Notes: generated by a model not told the origin, from the sequence alone. A stretch of 64,000 bases of DNA from an uncultured Microbacterium sp. (GCF_947488465.1 NZ_CANKZA010000002.1:310001-374000); one strand, 5' to 3'; positions 42,253-54,119 are shown, counted from the first letter of the stretch. A program made the numbers and translations.

Positions 42253-44439
42253 TCACATGAGCTTCGTCGAGGCCATCGCATCGACGAGACCTCGGTTGAA
42301 CGAGATGAGCGGCCGCCGCAGCACGAGCCCGAGCAGCAGCGTCGGCACGAGGAAGGCGAGGAGGAGCCCGATCGAGATCCAGAAGTCGGCGCCGTACGTG
42401 CCCGCGATCGCCGAGCGCATCGCCGAGATCGCGTGCGTCGCCGGCAGGAACGGGCTGACGTTCTGGAACCACGCCGGCAGCAGCTGCAGCGGATACGCAC
42501 CTCCCGATCCGGAGATCTGGATCACGAGCAGCAGCACCGCGAGCGCCTTGCCGGCATTGCCGAACGCGACGACGAACGTGTAGATGATGAGCGTGAACAC
42601 GAGCGAGGTCACCCACCCCGCCAGAAGCAGCAGGAACGGATGCGCGGGCTCGATCCGCACGAACAGGATCAGACCCAGGATCACGAGGGTCGACTGCGCG
42701 AGCCCGGTCACGGCGAAGATGCCGTACCGGCCGAGGTACTTCTGCGTCGACGACAGCTCGGGCTCGTCGGGCAGCGCGTCGCGGCTCACGTCGACGCGGA
42801 TCGCGACGGTCATGAGGAGCGCCCCGACCCAGAGGGCCAGCACGATGTACAGCGGCGCCATGCCCGCGCCGAAGCTCACCACGGGGAACACCTCGACCCG
42901 GTCGACGCGCACCGGCTCGGCGAGCGAGGTGGCCAGCACGCTCGGGTCCGACCCGATGATCTCGCTGAGCCCGGCGAGGTCGCCGGTCTTCGCCGCGTTC
43001 GCGATCGCCTGCTGCACGGCGTCGAACTTCGCCGCGGCGTCGGTGAGGGCCGTGCTGAGCCGCCCCGTCACCTGCTCGGCGCCCTGCAGCGCGCCGACGA
43101 TCGAATCGGATGCCCCGGAGAGCCCCGACGCCGCCTGCGCGAGGTCGCCGCGCACCGCCGAGATGTCGTCGTCGATGACGGAGAGGGTGTCGCCCAAGGC
43201 ATCCAGCTGCGGCTTCAGGGTGCCCGTGTACGAGTCCTCCGCCTGCGCGATCGCCTGCTGCGCCTGCGCGATGAGGTCCTTCACCTTCTGATGGGATGCC
43301 TGGGCGTCGGCGTTCCCCGCGGTGATGTCGGCCGCGGCCTGTGCGAGCGAGTCGTGCACGGCCTGCTGGCGGGCGATCGCACGGTCGAGCTGGGCGACCA
43401 CGTCGTCGAGCGCCGGCTGCGCCGCCGGGGGCAGCTGCGGCCGCACGTCGTCGACGAGCGTCGTGCGGAGAGCGGCCGCGTCGTCGATCTGCTTCTGCAC
43501 CCGCGCGGCGATGGTGGTGAGCGCGTCGGCCTGGCTGCCCGTGAGGTTGCCGACCTGCGTGTAGAGGTCGTCGACGCTCGTCCCGACGGCGGCGTATCCC
43601 TGCGCCGTCGTGCGGAGGGCGTCGGCGACCGCGCCCGTCGCCGACTGCAGCGTCTCGCCCAGCTGCCGGGCGGCGCCCGCGCCGCTGCCCGCGGCGTCGG
43701 AGGCGTCGCCGAACGCGTCGCCCGCGCCCGAGACGAGAGCCGAGGCGCTCTGCGCGAGCGGGATCGTGCCCTGGACGAGCGTCTGGAACATGTCGGCGGT
43801 CTGCGCGCCGGCGCGCAGCTGTGTCGCGAGCGACCCGACGCGGGCTTCGACGCGGGCGAGCGCCGCCTGGGTGTCGGCGTCGGTCAGGTAGTCCGACAGT
43901 GAGGAGATGAGGCTCAGAGCGACATCGCTGAGCGTTTCGGTGAACACCGAGCTGATCTGCGCCGAGACCCCCTCGGCGCCCTGGCCGGTGATCTTCGGGG
44001 CGAGGGCGTTCTTCTTCTCGTTGGTGTAGTAGGCCAGCTCGGTGCGCTGGGCGCCGTCGGCGTAGAACGTCAGCATGTCGGCGCTGAACGTGGGCGGCAG
44101 CACGATCGCCGCGTAGTACCGGCCCGACTTGGTGCCGTCGATCGCGTCGTCCTCCGAGGTGATCACCCAGTTGAGCTGATCGTTCGCGCGCAGCTGCGAG
44201 AGCACCTGCTCGCCGACGTTCACGCGGATCGGCACGAGGTCGCTCTGGTACCCCTCGTCGGTCGAGGCGACCGCGACGGTGAGGTTCTTCGTGTTGCCGA
44301 ACGGGTCCCAGCTGGCGAGCACGTTGAACCACGTGAACAGCGACGGGATCACCACGAGCCCGAACATCACGATGATCGCCATGACGTTCATCACCGAGTG
44401 CCGCAGGTCGCGGCGGATCAGATGCAGGATGCCTCTCAT
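42253..44439 (-). CDS. YhgE/Pip-domain ABC-2-type membrane protein (second of two)
   Basis: A 728-residue protein. The first membrane helix (about 16-40) is followed by a large extracytoplasmic domain (to about 510) with long Ala/Gln/Asp-rich helical segments, then five or six membrane helices (about 515-715) of ABC-2 permease type. YhgE/Pip proteins are related to the EsaA/YueB component of type VII secretion and to phage receptors. No ATPase is encoded nearby. The ATG overlaps the stop of the first copy, so they are probably one complex. Substrate unknown. Confidence 0.88.
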   Translation of the reverse strand: MRGILHLIRRDLRHSVMNVMAIIVMFGLVVIPSLFTWFNVLASWDPFGNTKNLTVAVASTDEGYQSDLVPIRVNVGEQVLSQLRANDQLNWVITSEDDAIDGTKSGRYYAAIVLPPTFSADMLTFYADGAQRTELAYYTNEKKNALAPKITGQGAEGVSAQISSVFTETLSDVALSLISSLSDYLTDADTQAALARVEARVGSLATQLRAGAQTADMFQTLVQGTIPLAQSASALVSGAGDAFGDASDAAGSGAGAARQLGETLQSATGAVADALRTTAQGYAAVGTSVDDLYTQVGNLTGSQADALTTIAARVQKQIDDAAALRTTLVDDVRPQLPPAAQPALDDVVAQLDRAIARQQAVHDSLAQAAADITAGNADAQASHQKVKDLIAQAQQAIAQAEDSYTGTLKPQLDALGDTLSVIDDDISAVRGDLAQAASGLSGASDSIVGALQGAEQVTGRLSTALTDAAAKFDAVQQAIANAAKTGDLAGLSEIIGSDPSVLATSLAEPVRVDRVEVFPVVSFGAGMAPLYIVLALWVGALLMTVAIRVDVSRDALPDEPELSSTQKYLGRYGIFAVTGLAQSTLVILGLILFVRIEPAHPFLLLLAGWVTSLVFTLIIYTFVVAFGNAGKALAVLLLVIQISGSGGAYPLQLLPAWFQNVSPFLPATHAISAMRSAIAGTYGADFWISIGLLLAFLVPTLLLGLVLRRPLISFNRGLVDAMASTKLM

Positions 44440-47282
44440 GCCTGCTCGCCTCCTTCGCGCCGGGTCTCGGGGGTGTCGGTGGGTTCGTCGGTGTGGGTGG
44501 GGTCGGCGGTTTCGGTGGTGGGCTCCGTCGTCGCGACGGCGTCCGCGCCGGCTTCGGCCGGGCTGAACAGGCGGGTGAGCACGGCGCCGTCCGGCTCGTC
44601 GGACTGCGCGGACGCGTCGGACTCGGCGGACTCGCTCGTCTCAGAGACATCCGTCGCGGGGGCATCCGTCTCCGGGGCATCCACAGCGGAGGCATCCACC
44701 TCTGCGGTGTCCACCACCGTCGCCGTGCCGGTCGCCACGCCGTCGTCGCGCATCGCGCGGCGCAGCTCCGCGTCGCCCATGCCGGCGAGCTCGGCGGCGG
44801 CCTCGAAGCTGTGGCTCACGTATTCGAGCACGACGAGGAAGGCGATGACGATGAGGCACCACAGCATCCAGAGGAAGAGGAGCGTCGCGCTCTGCTCGTG
44901 CAGGAGCCAGGCGATGAGGCCGAGCACGACCATGCCCGCGAGGCCCGCCAGCAGGGCGATCCGCAGGAGGGTCGGGTAGCGCTCGACGAACGGTCGTGCG
45001 CGGCGGTCGAGCCGGTTGCGGAACTCGCCGCGGTCGGCGAGGGCGTGGATCACGTCGGTGAGGCGGTGGCCGCGGCCGACGACCTGCACGTCCTCGCCGA
45101 TGAGGAGATCTGTCGCGATCACCTCGCGGTTGAAGAGACGGTTGAGGTATGCCAGGCGACGGCGCAGCACGAGACCCACGATCCAGGCCAGCACCACGAA
45201 GATGGCGAGCGCGCCCATGAAGCGCCACCAGTGTGCCCCGTAGAAGCCGGCGATCGTCTCGCGCATCGCGTCGATACCGTACGTGAACGGCAGGAACGGG
45301 TAGATGTTGCGGAAGAACTGCGGCATCAGCTCGATCGGATAGAGCCCCGAGGCGCCCGGGATCTGCATGATCACGAGCAGCACGCACAGGCCCCGCCCGA
45401 CATGGCCGAACGCCACGCACAGCGCGTAGATGATGCTGACGTAGGCGAGCGAGATGAGGATGCCCGTGCCGACGAACGCGACCGCGCTCGCCGTCTGCAC
45501 GCCGATGATGAGGTCGCCGACGCACACGACGATCGCCTGCAGCACCCCGAGCGAGGCGAACAGCAGGAAGCGCCCGACATAGGCCTCGCCGACGCGGATC
45601 GGGGCGACGCCCTCGGTGTCGACCTCGACCTTGAAGATGACCATCATCACGAACGCGCCGATCCACAGCGAGAGGTTCGTGAAGAGGGCCGCCATCGCCG
45701 ACCCGTACGAGGAGACCGGGAACACGGCGTGCTCGGCGACGTCGACCGGGGTCGTGATGAACTGAGCGATCTGCTGCGGGTCGAGGCCGGTGACGGTGCC
45801 GAGGGTGTTCCACGCCGAGGCCGAGCCGAGGGCGAGCACGTCGGTGCGGGCATCGCCGAGCCCGGTCTGGATGCCCGCGAGGGTGCCGTCGAGGCTGTCG
45901 AGCGCCGCCCCGGTGGCGACGAGCTGGGTGTCGAGACCAGAGAGGAGGTCGGCCGACTGCGTGAGCTGCGCGCGCTGGGCGTCGATGGCGGCGGAGAAGC
46001 CTCCGGCGCTCGCCGACAGCGTCGCCATCGCGCTCGTCAGCGCGGGGATCGATTGGGTGAGCGCGTCGCGCAGGCCGGTCGCCGAGGCCTGCGCGCCCTG
46101 GACGGCCGTGTTCACGGCATCCGCCGTCTTCTGCACGGCCTGCACCGCCGAGGCGGTGTCGTCGTTCATCGCCTTCAGGTCGGCGAGGAGCTGCTGGTCG
46201 GCCTGGTTCTGCTGCTCGAGGGCCGTCAGCACCTGCTGCAGCTGCTGGGCGACGGCGGGGTCGAGTCCGCCCTGATCGAGGAGCGTCTGCAGCTGCGCGA
46301 TCGCCGCCGCGTGGGCGTCGGCGACGGCGGTGACGTCGTCGATCGCGGTGTCGATGCGGGCCGAGGCCTGACCGAGGGTCTGCGTGACCTGGGTGACCGA
46401 GATGTGCGCCTGCGCCGAGGCGTCCGCCAGCAGCGTCGCGCCCTGCACGTAGGCGGAGGTGGCGGCGTCGGTGAACGAGAGCACGTCGCGCTGCGCCTGC
46501 GCGATGATCGTCTGCGCCTGGCCGAGCGCGGTCTGCACGTCGCCGAGGGTGGTGTCGACGTCGGACAGGGTCGACTGCGCACCCCTCAGCGAACCGCGCG
46601 AGCGTTCGAGCCCGCCCTTCATGTCGGTGATGCTCTGGCGGGCCGAGGCGACCTGGGCGGAGGCCTGGTCGAACGCGTTCAGGCCGTCGTTCTTGGCGTT
46701 CAGCAGCTTCAACTGCACGTCGTCGCCGGCATCCTTCAGCTCGGTCGTCGCCGCCTCGGCGACCTGCTCGATGAACGCGCTGCTGATCTTGTCGTTCACT
46801 CCCGCGGCGCCGACGTCGGTGATCTTCGGGGCGATCGCGCTGGCCTTCTCGTTGACGTAGTAGGTCAGCGCGGGCTGGGTGAAGGTGCCCGTCGTGATGC
46901 TGAGCAGGTCGGAGCTGAAGCTTCGCGGAATGACGATCGCGGCATAGACCGCACCCGAGTGCACGGCCTCACGCGCCTCGTCTTCGCTCATGAACTCCCA
47001 GCCGAGCTGGTGGTCGTCATGCAGCTGGTCGACGACCTGCGCGCCGACGTCGATGGGGCCGGTCAGGTCGGAGCGGGCGCCCTCGTCGAGGTTGACGACG
47101 GCGACGCCGATGTTGCCGGTGTTGGCGTAAGGATCCCAGAACGCGGTGATGTTGAACCAGGCGTAGAGCGCCGGGGTGAGCAGCACGCCGAGCACGATGA
47201 CCCACGTCCGGCGCGCGCGGAAGATCCGCGTGACATCACGCCGGAAGACTTGGAAACTCTTGCGCACCGACCTAGGGTACAT
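44436..47282 (-). CDS. YhgE/Pip-domain ABC-2-type membrane protein (first of two), with acidic C-terminal tail
   Basis: A 948-residue paralog of the next gene with the same layout: one helix (about 24-46), a large extracytoplasmic helical region, and a C-terminal membrane block. It has an added cytoplasmic region with two more hydrophobic stretches (about 770-820) and a tail of Asp/Glu/Ser/Thr/Ala repeats to the end (for example TDAPATDVSETSESAESDAS). The start is uncertain: ATG at 47282 leaves a very short leader after the palindromic operator; a GTG five codons later is possible. TetR-type regulation is likely. Confidence 0.85.
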   Translation of the reverse strand: MYPRSVRKSFQVFRRDVTRIFRARRTWVIVLGVLLTPALYAWFNITAFWDPYANTGNIGVAVVNLDEGARSDLTGPIDVGAQVVDQLHDDHQLGWEFMSEDEAREAVHSGAVYAAIVIPRSFSSDLLSITTGTFTQPALTYYVNEKASAIAPKITDVGAAGVNDKISSAFIEQVAEAATTELKDAGDDVQLKLLNAKNDGLNAFDQASAQVASARQSITDMKGGLERSRGSLRGAQSTLSDVDTTLGDVQTALGQAQTIIAQAQRDVLSFTDAATSAYVQGATLLADASAQAHISVTQVTQTLGQASARIDTAIDDVTAVADAHAAAIAQLQTLLDQGGLDPAVAQQLQQVLTALEQQNQADQQLLADLKAMNDDTASAVQAVQKTADAVNTAVQGAQASATGLRDALTQSIPALTSAMATLSASAGGFSAAIDAQRAQLTQSADLLSGLDTQLVATGAALDSLDGTLAGIQTGLGDARTDVLALGSASAWNTLGTVTGLDPQQIAQFITTPVDVAEHAVFPVSSYGSAMAALFTNLSLWIGAFVMMVIFKVEVDTEGVAPIRVGEAYVGRFLLFASLGVLQAIVVCVGDLIIGVQTASAVAFVGTGILISLAYVSIIYALCVAFGHVGRGLCVLLVIMQIPGASGLYPIELMPQFFRNIYPFLPFTYGIDAMRETIAGFYGAHWWRFMGALAIFVVLAWIVGLVLRRRLAYLNRLFNREVIATDLLIGEDVQVVGRGHRLTDVIHALADRGEFRNRLDRRARPFVERYPTLLRIALLAGLAGMVVLGLIAWLLHEQSATLLFLWMLWCLIVIAFLVVLEYVSHSFEAAAELAGMGDAELRRAMRDDGVATGTATVVDTAEVDASAVDAPETDAPATDVSETSESAESDASAQSDEPDGAVLTRLFSPAEAGADAVATTEPTTETADPTHTDEPTDTPETRREGGEQA

Positions 47283-47288
47283 CTAATC

Positions 47289-47304
47289 TGCACACCGGTG
47301 TGCA
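47289..47304. promoter_or_regulatory. TetR operator palindrome upstream of YhgE/Pip operon
   Basis: TGCACACCGGTGTGCA is a perfect 16-bp palindrome, six bases before the first possible start of the operon. The TetR-family gene is in the same operon, so autoregulation is probable. Confidence 0.7.
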
Positions 47305-47363
47305 AGTTGTGATGAGGAGTTTTGCGCGTGATGCGCCGCTTCCGGTTCGGGGGCGGTCGGCGA

Positions 47364-48935
<1,572 letters not shown>

Positions 48936-49580
48936 TCAGCCCAGAGTCACGGCGGTGATGTCGACGGGGGATGCCGGAGCGACGCCGTCGGGGCCGACGC
49001 CCGCGGCGGCGACGGCTCGCACGAGATCGATGCCGGCGGCATCCATCATCCCGAAGACCGTGTACGCGGGGGGAAGCTGGGTGCCCTCGTAGACGAGGAA
49101 GAACTGCGACCCATTGGTGTCGGGGCCGGCGTTGGCCATCGCCAGCGTGCCTGCCGGATACGTCTCGGTCCCGTCGAGCTCGTCGGCGTACCGATAGCCG
49201 GGTCCGCCCATGCCGGTGGCGGAAGGATCGCCGCACTGCAGCACGAAGATGCCCTCGACGGTGAGTCGATGGCACGTGGTGCCGTCGAAGTAGCCCTGCT
49301 CGGCGAGGGAGACGAAGCTCCCGACGGTGCAGGGTGTCCGATCGGCATCCAGGGCGAGGGTGATGTCGCCGGCGGAGGTCTGCAGCGTCGCGGTCACGTC
49401 ACCGGACCGGGCCGGCTCGGACGGCGGAACGTCGACGTCGCGCACCCCACCGGGGGCTTCGGTGTACTCGCACCCTCGGGCTCCGGGCGCCGACTCCTCG
49501 GACGCCGGCTGTCCCGCGCAGGCGGTCAGGGTGAGCAGAAGACCGACCGCAGCCGCGACGGAGAGCAATCGTGAGCGCAT
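48936..49580 (-). CDS. Lipoprotein peptidyl-prolyl cis-trans isomerase (cyclophilin type)
   Basis: A 214-residue secreted cyclophilin. The signal peptide ends in the lipobox LTAC (18-21), so it is anchored by lipidated C21 on the outer face of the membrane. In the catalytic domain several positions deviate: CHR replaces FHR, LQCGD replaces IQGGD, and GSQFFLV is kept. The cysteines in these motifs may form a disulfide, and activity may be reduced. It probably folds or protects exported proteins. Upstream (49581-49829) there is no recognised gene. Confidence 0.9.
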   Translation of the reverse strand: MRSRLLSVAAAVGLLLTLTACAGQPASEESAPGARGCEYTEAPGGVRDVDVPPSEPARSGDVTATLQTSAGDITLALDADRTPCTVGSFVSLAEQGYFDGTTCHRLTVEGIFVLQCGDPSATGMGGPGYRYADELDGTETYPAGTLAMANAGPDTNGSQFFLVYEGTQLPPAYTVFGMMDAAGIDLVRAVAAAGVGPDGVAPASPVDITAVTLG

Positions 49581-49829
49581 GCCGACAGCCTACGGTCCGC
49601 CTGCGAGACGGATCCGACGCCGGCGGGTCCCCTGTCCCACCCTCGTCCGTGAGCCAGCGCGTGGTGATGAGATGTGCAGGATGCCGCGTGCGTGTGTGCG
49701 CCGTGCCGAGCATGCGCCGTGACCGGGATCTTCCGGTGGACCGGCTCGTCGGTCCTGCAGAGCCGCCGATTGCCCCCGGCGGCGTGGGGTGTGCGCTCGC
49801 ACTCTCGGACTACCGACTGCACGCCGGCG

Positions 49830-50285
49830 TCAGATCAGTTCGCTCTGCCAGTTGGCCTCCTGGATGCGGATGTCGAGCTCTCGCCATTCCTTCGCGAGGG
49901 CGTCGGCACGCGCGCGGACGGCGGCGACGTCGATCGCCGCGACGTAGCGGATCTCGGACTGGCTGTAGCGGTCGCCGCGGGCGGCCCCGGCATCCGCCGC
50001 CTGCGTGTAGGCCTGCACCCGCAGCCGGAGAACGTCGCGGCGGGCCAATGCATCGGTGAGCGTCGCGCCGTCGGCGAGGGTCGCCTCGAGGTTCGTGCGG
50101 TTGATCCGCGTGATGAGGTCGGCGAGGCGTTCGGCGACACGGTCGTGCTCGGACAGCAGCGCGGTGGGGTCTTCGACGGGCGGCTCCCCCTCCTGCACGC
50201 GCGCGTGCTGCGCTGCGCGCTGGGCGAGCTGGGAGAGCCGGGTGGCGAGGGCGGCGCGCTCCGCGAGTGCTTCGGCGAGCTTCAT
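49830..50285 (-). CDS. DIP1984-family protein
   Basis: A 151-residue helical protein of the septation-associated DIP1984 family (Pfam DIP1984-like), named after a Corynebacterium gene. It begins [20 protein letters not shown] and is rich in Ala, Arg and Glu, with a conserved IRYVAAIDV-type segment (about 113-121) and a terminal EANWQSEL. No biochemical function is known. It is divergent from purA, with 154 bases between the starts. Confidence 0.85.
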   Translation of the reverse strand: MKLAEALAERAALATRLSQLAQRAAQHARVQEGEPPVEDPTALLSEHDRVAERLADLITRINRTNLEATLADGATLTDALARRDVLRLRVQAYTQAADAGAARGDRYSQSEIRYVAAIDVAAVRARADALAKEWRELDIRIQEANWQSELI

Positions 50286-50439
50286 CACCCCAGCTTCGCA
50301 CGGCGGCGGCGACCGATCCAGACCGACCACGCCGTGGCCCATGTCCGAGTGCGCTCGTCGGAACACTATCCGCTCGCGGGTCGCGGAGCCCAGGTCGGTA
50401 GGATGGGGTGTAACCGTCCGAACAGCGGGGGAGAGATCC

Positions 50440-51726
50440 ATGCCAGGCATCGTCATCATCGGCGTCCAATGGGGAGACGAGGGCAAGGGGAAAGCCACTG
50501 ACCTCCTCGGAGAGCGCACCGACTGGGTCGTGAAGTTCAACGGCGGCAACAACGCCGGACACACGGTCGTCATCGGTGACGAGAAGTATGCGCTGCACCT
50601 TCTGCCGTCCGGCATCCTCTCGCCGGGTGTCAACGCGGTCATCGGCAACGGCGTCGTCGTCGATCTCGAGGTGCTCTTCGCCGAGCTCGAGGCGCTCAAC
50701 GCCCGGGGCCTCGACACGTCGCGCCTGCGCATCAGCGCCAACGCGCACGTCATCACGCAGTACCACCGCACGCTCGACAAGGTCACCGAGCGCTTCCTGG
50801 GCAAGCGCATGATCGGCACCACGGGCCGCGGCATCGGTCCGACGTACGCCGACAAGATCAACCGGGTCGGCATCCGGATCCAGGACCTGTTCGACGAGAA
50901 CATCCTGCGCCAGAAGGTCGAGGGCGCCCTCGACCAGAAAAACCACCTGCTGGTGAAGGTCTTCAACCGCCGCTCGATCACGGTCGATGAGATCGTCGAC
51001 GACCTGCTGTCGTACGCCGAGCGGGTGCGACCGATGGTCGCCGACACCTCGCTGTTGCTGAATGATGCGCTGGATGCCGGCGATGTCGTCGTCTTCGAGG
51101 GTGGCCAGGCCACCATGCTCGACGTCGACCACGGCACCTACCCGTTCGTGACGTCGTCGTCCGCGACGGCCGGGGGAGCGTCGACCGGCGCCGGGGTCGG
51201 ACCCAACCGCCTCGACCGCATCGTCGGGATCGTGAAGGCCTACACGACGCGGGTCGGTTCGGGACCGTTCCCGACCGAGCTGTTCGACGAGCAGGGTGAC
51301 TGGCTTCGCAAGCGCGGGTTCGAGTTCGGGACGACGACCGGCCGCCCGCGCCGGGTCGGCTGGTACGACGCTCCGATCACGCGCTATGCGACCCGCATCA
51401 ACGGCATCACCGACCTCGTGATGACCAAGCTCGACATCCTCACGGGCCTCGATCAGATTCCCGTGTGCGTCGCCTACGACGTCGACGGGGAACGCTTCGA
51501 CGAGGTGCCGGTCAACCAGAGCGACTTCCACCACGCGACCCCGATCCTCGAGTACTTCCCGGGGTGGAAAGACGACATCTCCGGCGCCCGCACCTTCGAA
51601 GACCTCCCACTCGAAGCTCAGGACTACGTTCTCGCGCTCGAAGCCATGAGCGGCACCCGGATCTCGGTGATCGGTGTCGGCGCTTCGCGCGACGCCGTGA
51701 TCGTCCGGCACGACCTCGTCGACTGA
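50440..51726 (+). CDS. purA: Adenylosuccinate synthetase
   Basis: A 428-residue cytoplasmic enzyme that converts IMP and aspartate to adenylosuccinate, using GTP, in purine synthesis. The N-terminal P-loop-like motif is GDEGKGK (12-18), preceded by the catalytic start VQWGDEG; the [13 protein letters not shown] segment binds IMP. The ATG has GGGGGAG seven bases upstream. The stop overlaps the next gene start. PurL, another purine enzyme, is at the right end of the window. Confidence 0.97.
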   Translation: MPGIVIIGVQWGDEGKGKATDLLGERTDWVVKFNGGNNAGHTVVIGDEKYALHLLPSGILSPGVNAVIGNGVVVDLEVLFAELEALNARGLDTSRLRISANAHVITQYHRTLDKVTERFLGKRMIGTTGRGIGPTYADKINRVGIRIQDLFDENILRQKVEGALDQKNHLLVKVFNRRSITVDEIVDDLLSYAERVRPMVADTSLLLNDALDAGDVVVFEGGQATMLDVDHGTYPFVTSSSATAGGASTGAGVGPNRLDRIVGIVKAYTTRVGSGPFPTELFDEQGDWLRKRGFEFGTTTGRPRRVGWYDAPITRYATRINGITDLVMTKLDILTGLDQIPVCVAYDVDGERFDEVPVNQSDFHHATPILEYFPGWKDDISGARTFEDLPLEAQDYVLALEAMSGTRISVIGVGASRDAVIVRHDLVD

Positions 51727-52880
51727 TGCGGTTCTTTGTCGGCGGGTACACCGCCGACAAGGGCGGCGAGGCAGACGGGATCGGCGTGCTGCACGCCGGC
51801 GCCGCCGACGATGTCCTCGCCGGCGGGCAGCTCTCGTACGCCCGCGTGGTCGCGACCGATGGATCGCCGTCCTGGCTCGCGTGGCACCCCACGCTTCCGG
51901 TTCTGTACGCCGCGATGGCAGCCGCCGGGACCGTCCGTGCGTTCCTGCGGGCCGGTGAGGCATCGTTCCTGCCGCTCGGCGGGGCAGTCGCCGCGGGCAG
52001 CGCCGTGTGCCACATCGCCGTCTCTCCGGACGGCGGGTGGCTCGTCGCATCGTGCTACGACGACGGCCGGGTCGTCCGCATCGACCTGGACGGCCGCGGC
52101 GCCCTCGGTCGCACCGTGACCGCAGAAGCGGCGCACGATCCCTACGGTCGGAGTGGGGAGCCGTCGTTCGCGCTCGCCGCCGCCCCGGAGTACCCCCCAC
52201 GTGAGCGGTCGGCGATGGACGCGCTCGTCGCGCTGCTGTCCGAACGCAATACCGTCCCGGCCCCCGCGGTCGCCTCCGACGGCGCTCGGCCCTCGCACGC
52301 GCACGAGGCATCTTTCACCCCGTCGGGACTCGTGAGCGTCGACCTCGGTCTCGATCAGGTGCGCGTGTGGGATGCCCGTGGGGGGCGGCTGCGGGAGCGA
52401 GCCCGCGTGGTGTTGCCGCAGGGCGCGGGACCGCGTCACTGCGTGTGGCACCCGAGCGGACACCTGTTCGTCGTGACGGAGCACTCCGCAGAGGTCTTCG
52501 TCGTGCGACCCGAGCAGGACGGCGCCTGGTCACTCGTCGGTGGCGCACCCCTCATCGGAACGACTCCGGGCAGCGACTTCCCGGCCGAGATCGCCCTCAC
52601 GCGCGATGCGCGGTTCGTCCTCGTGGGCGTGAGGGGAAGCGACACGATCGCGACGCTCCGGGTGGGTGGCGACGGGAATGCCCTGGCCACGACGGCACTT
52701 GTCGAGTCGGGTGTCGAATGGCCGCGTCACCACGTGATCGCCCGCCACACCTTGCTCGTCGCCGGCGAACGGTCGCACGAGATCGCCTCGCTCGCGATCG
52801 ACGAACGCACCGGAATCCCCGGCCGGGTGCGACACCGCGTGACCGCTCCTTCACCCACCCAGCTGCTCGCCGATCGCTGA
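51726..52880 (+). CDS. Lactonase/6-phosphogluconolactonase-like beta-propeller protein
   Basis: A 384-residue seven-bladed propeller of the Pgl (YbhE-like) lactonase family. It starts MRFFVGGYT, as usual, and contains the conserved HAHEASFTPSG and GAGPRHCVWHPSG histidine motifs (about 191-201 and 232-244). Family members hydrolyse 6-phosphogluconolactone in the pentose phosphate path, though many homologs are untested. The start overlaps the purA stop (TGATG), a coupling with no known metabolic logic beyond shared NADPH and ribose-phosphate supply. Confidence 0.88.
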   Translation: MRFFVGGYTADKGGEADGIGVLHAGAADDVLAGGQLSYARVVATDGSPSWLAWHPTLPVLYAAMAAAGTVRAFLRAGEASFLPLGGAVAAGSAVCHIAVSPDGGWLVASCYDDGRVVRIDLDGRGALGRTVTAEAAHDPYGRSGEPSFALAAAPEYPPRERSAMDALVALLSERNTVPAPAVASDGARPSHAHEASFTPSGLVSVDLGLDQVRVWDARGGRLRERARVVLPQGAGPRHCVWHPSGHLFVVTEHSAEVFVVRPEQDGAWSLVGGAPLIGTTPGSDFPAEIALTRDARFVLVGVRGSDTIATLRVGGDGNALATTALVESGVEWPRHHVIARHTLLVAGERSHEIASLAIDERTGIPGRVRHRVTAPSPTQLLADR

Positions 52881-52897
52881 GGACCGGCGGGTCGCGG

Positions 52898-54079
52898 TCA
52901 GAGCTTGGCGTCTTGGCGGGGGATGAACACCTTCTTGATGATGAGAAGGATCGAGGCCGTCACCGGAATCGCGACGAGCGCACCGAGCAGTCCCATGAGC
53001 GTCCCGCCGACGAGCGCGCCGATCACCACGAGCGACCCCGGGACCGCGATCGCCTTGTTCATCACCTTGGGTGTCAGAACGTATGCCTCGAGCTGCATGT
53101 AGATCAGATAGAGCACTCCGAAGACCAACGCCGCGATCGGGCTGGAGAACAGAGCGACGACCGTGCCGACGATCCAGAAGATCACGGTACCGACGAGCGG
53201 GATGATCGTCAGGCAGAATGCGACGACGGCGAGTAACAGCGGGAACGGCAGCCCGAGAATCGAGTAGAGGATGAAGGTGATCACCGAGTTGAAGAACGCG
53301 AGGACCACCATCCCCATGAGATAGGAGCCGACCGAGCCGGTGATCTCCTCGGTCATCTCGCCGACGAACTCCCGATTGCGCGCGGGCGCGAGCCGGTAGA
53401 ACGCTGATTTCATCTGGTCGAGCGAGGCAAGGAAATACAGGCTCAGCACGATGATGATGATGATCCCGGAGATCGTCGTCGCGATCCCGACGCCGACCTG
53501 GAGAACACCGCCGCCGATGGTCGCGATGTTGTTCGGATTGGTGATGAAGGCCTGCAACTGATCGAGCCAGACCGGTACCTGGTCGCCGAACTGGTCGCGC
53601 AGCCACGCGTAGGCATCCGTGTTCTGGAAGTCGGCGATCATCGTGGGGATGCTGTCGAGGAACTGCGCGATCTGGCGGATCACCGTCGGCACGACGAGCC
53701 ACATCACGCCCACCAAGAGGAGGGTGAACACGGAGTAGACGATGACGATGCCCCAGGTCCGCGGCACGTGGCGCCGCTGGAGGCTACGGACGACGGGATC
53801 GAGTCCGAGTGCGGCGAAAAGGGCGAAGGCGATGTAGATCCAGATGGTCGCGAGACTCGTCACGGCGGCGCCCAGGCCGATCGCGAGGAGGGCACCGGCG
53901 GTCAGGAGGAAGCCGACGCCGAACGGGCGGTTCAGGTGCGTCCAGAACGTGCGCTCCAACGGTGCTTCGACGGGCGCGGGTCCGGTGGCGACAGGATTCG
54001 GCGATGCCGGGGGAGCGGGTGTCGCCGTAGCAGACTTCTTCGCCCGACGGGACAGGGAGCGGCGGGAGGCCTCGGTCAT
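52898..54079 (-). CDS. AI-2E family transporter (UPF0118)
   Basis: A 393-residue membrane protein with eight hydrophobic segments. An N-terminal polar region of about 60 residues, Ala/Pro-rich, is followed by the AI-2E transporter domain with the long cytoplasmic/periplasmic loop, and the conserved PLVGTVIFWIVG region (about 302-313). The family includes TqsA (autoinducer-2 exporter) and Na+/H+ antiporters, so substrate cannot be assigned. It converges with the lactonase gene and is divergent from chorismate mutase, whose start is 40 bases away. Confidence 0.9.
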   Translation of the reverse strand: MTEASRRSLSRRAKKSATATPAPPASPNPVATGPAPVEAPLERTFWTHLNRPFGVGFLLTAGALLAIGLGAAVTSLATIWIYIAFALFAALGLDPVVRSLQRRHVPRTWGIVIVYSVFTLLLVGVMWLVVPTVIRQIAQFLDSIPTMIADFQNTDAYAWLRDQFGDQVPVWLDQLQAFITNPNNIATIGGGVLQVGVGIATTISGIIIIIVLSLYFLASLDQMKSAFYRLAPARNREFVGEMTEEITGSVGSYLMGMVVLAFFNSVITFILYSILGLPFPLLLAVVAFCLTIIPLVGTVIFWIVGTVVALFSSPIAALVFGVLYLIYMQLEAYVLTPKVMNKAIAVPGSLVVIGALVGGTLMGLLGALVAIPVTASILLIIKKVFIPRQDAKL

Positions 54080-54119
54080 GTTCACACTGTAGGGCTGTAG
54101 CCTCGGCTCGGGAGGAACA

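Noticed and set aside
41618-44695. Minus-strand open frame of 1025 codons joining tetR with upstream sequence
   Set aside because: Only the last 208 codons match a TetR protein. The remainder overlaps the YhgE/Pip gene in another frame and is Arg/Ala-rich noise.
44493-47312. Plus-strand open frame of 939 codons opposite the YhgE/Pip gene
   Set aside because: Mirror frame of a clear membrane protein; its product is repetitive, with Asp/Arg/His-rich content and no ribosome site.
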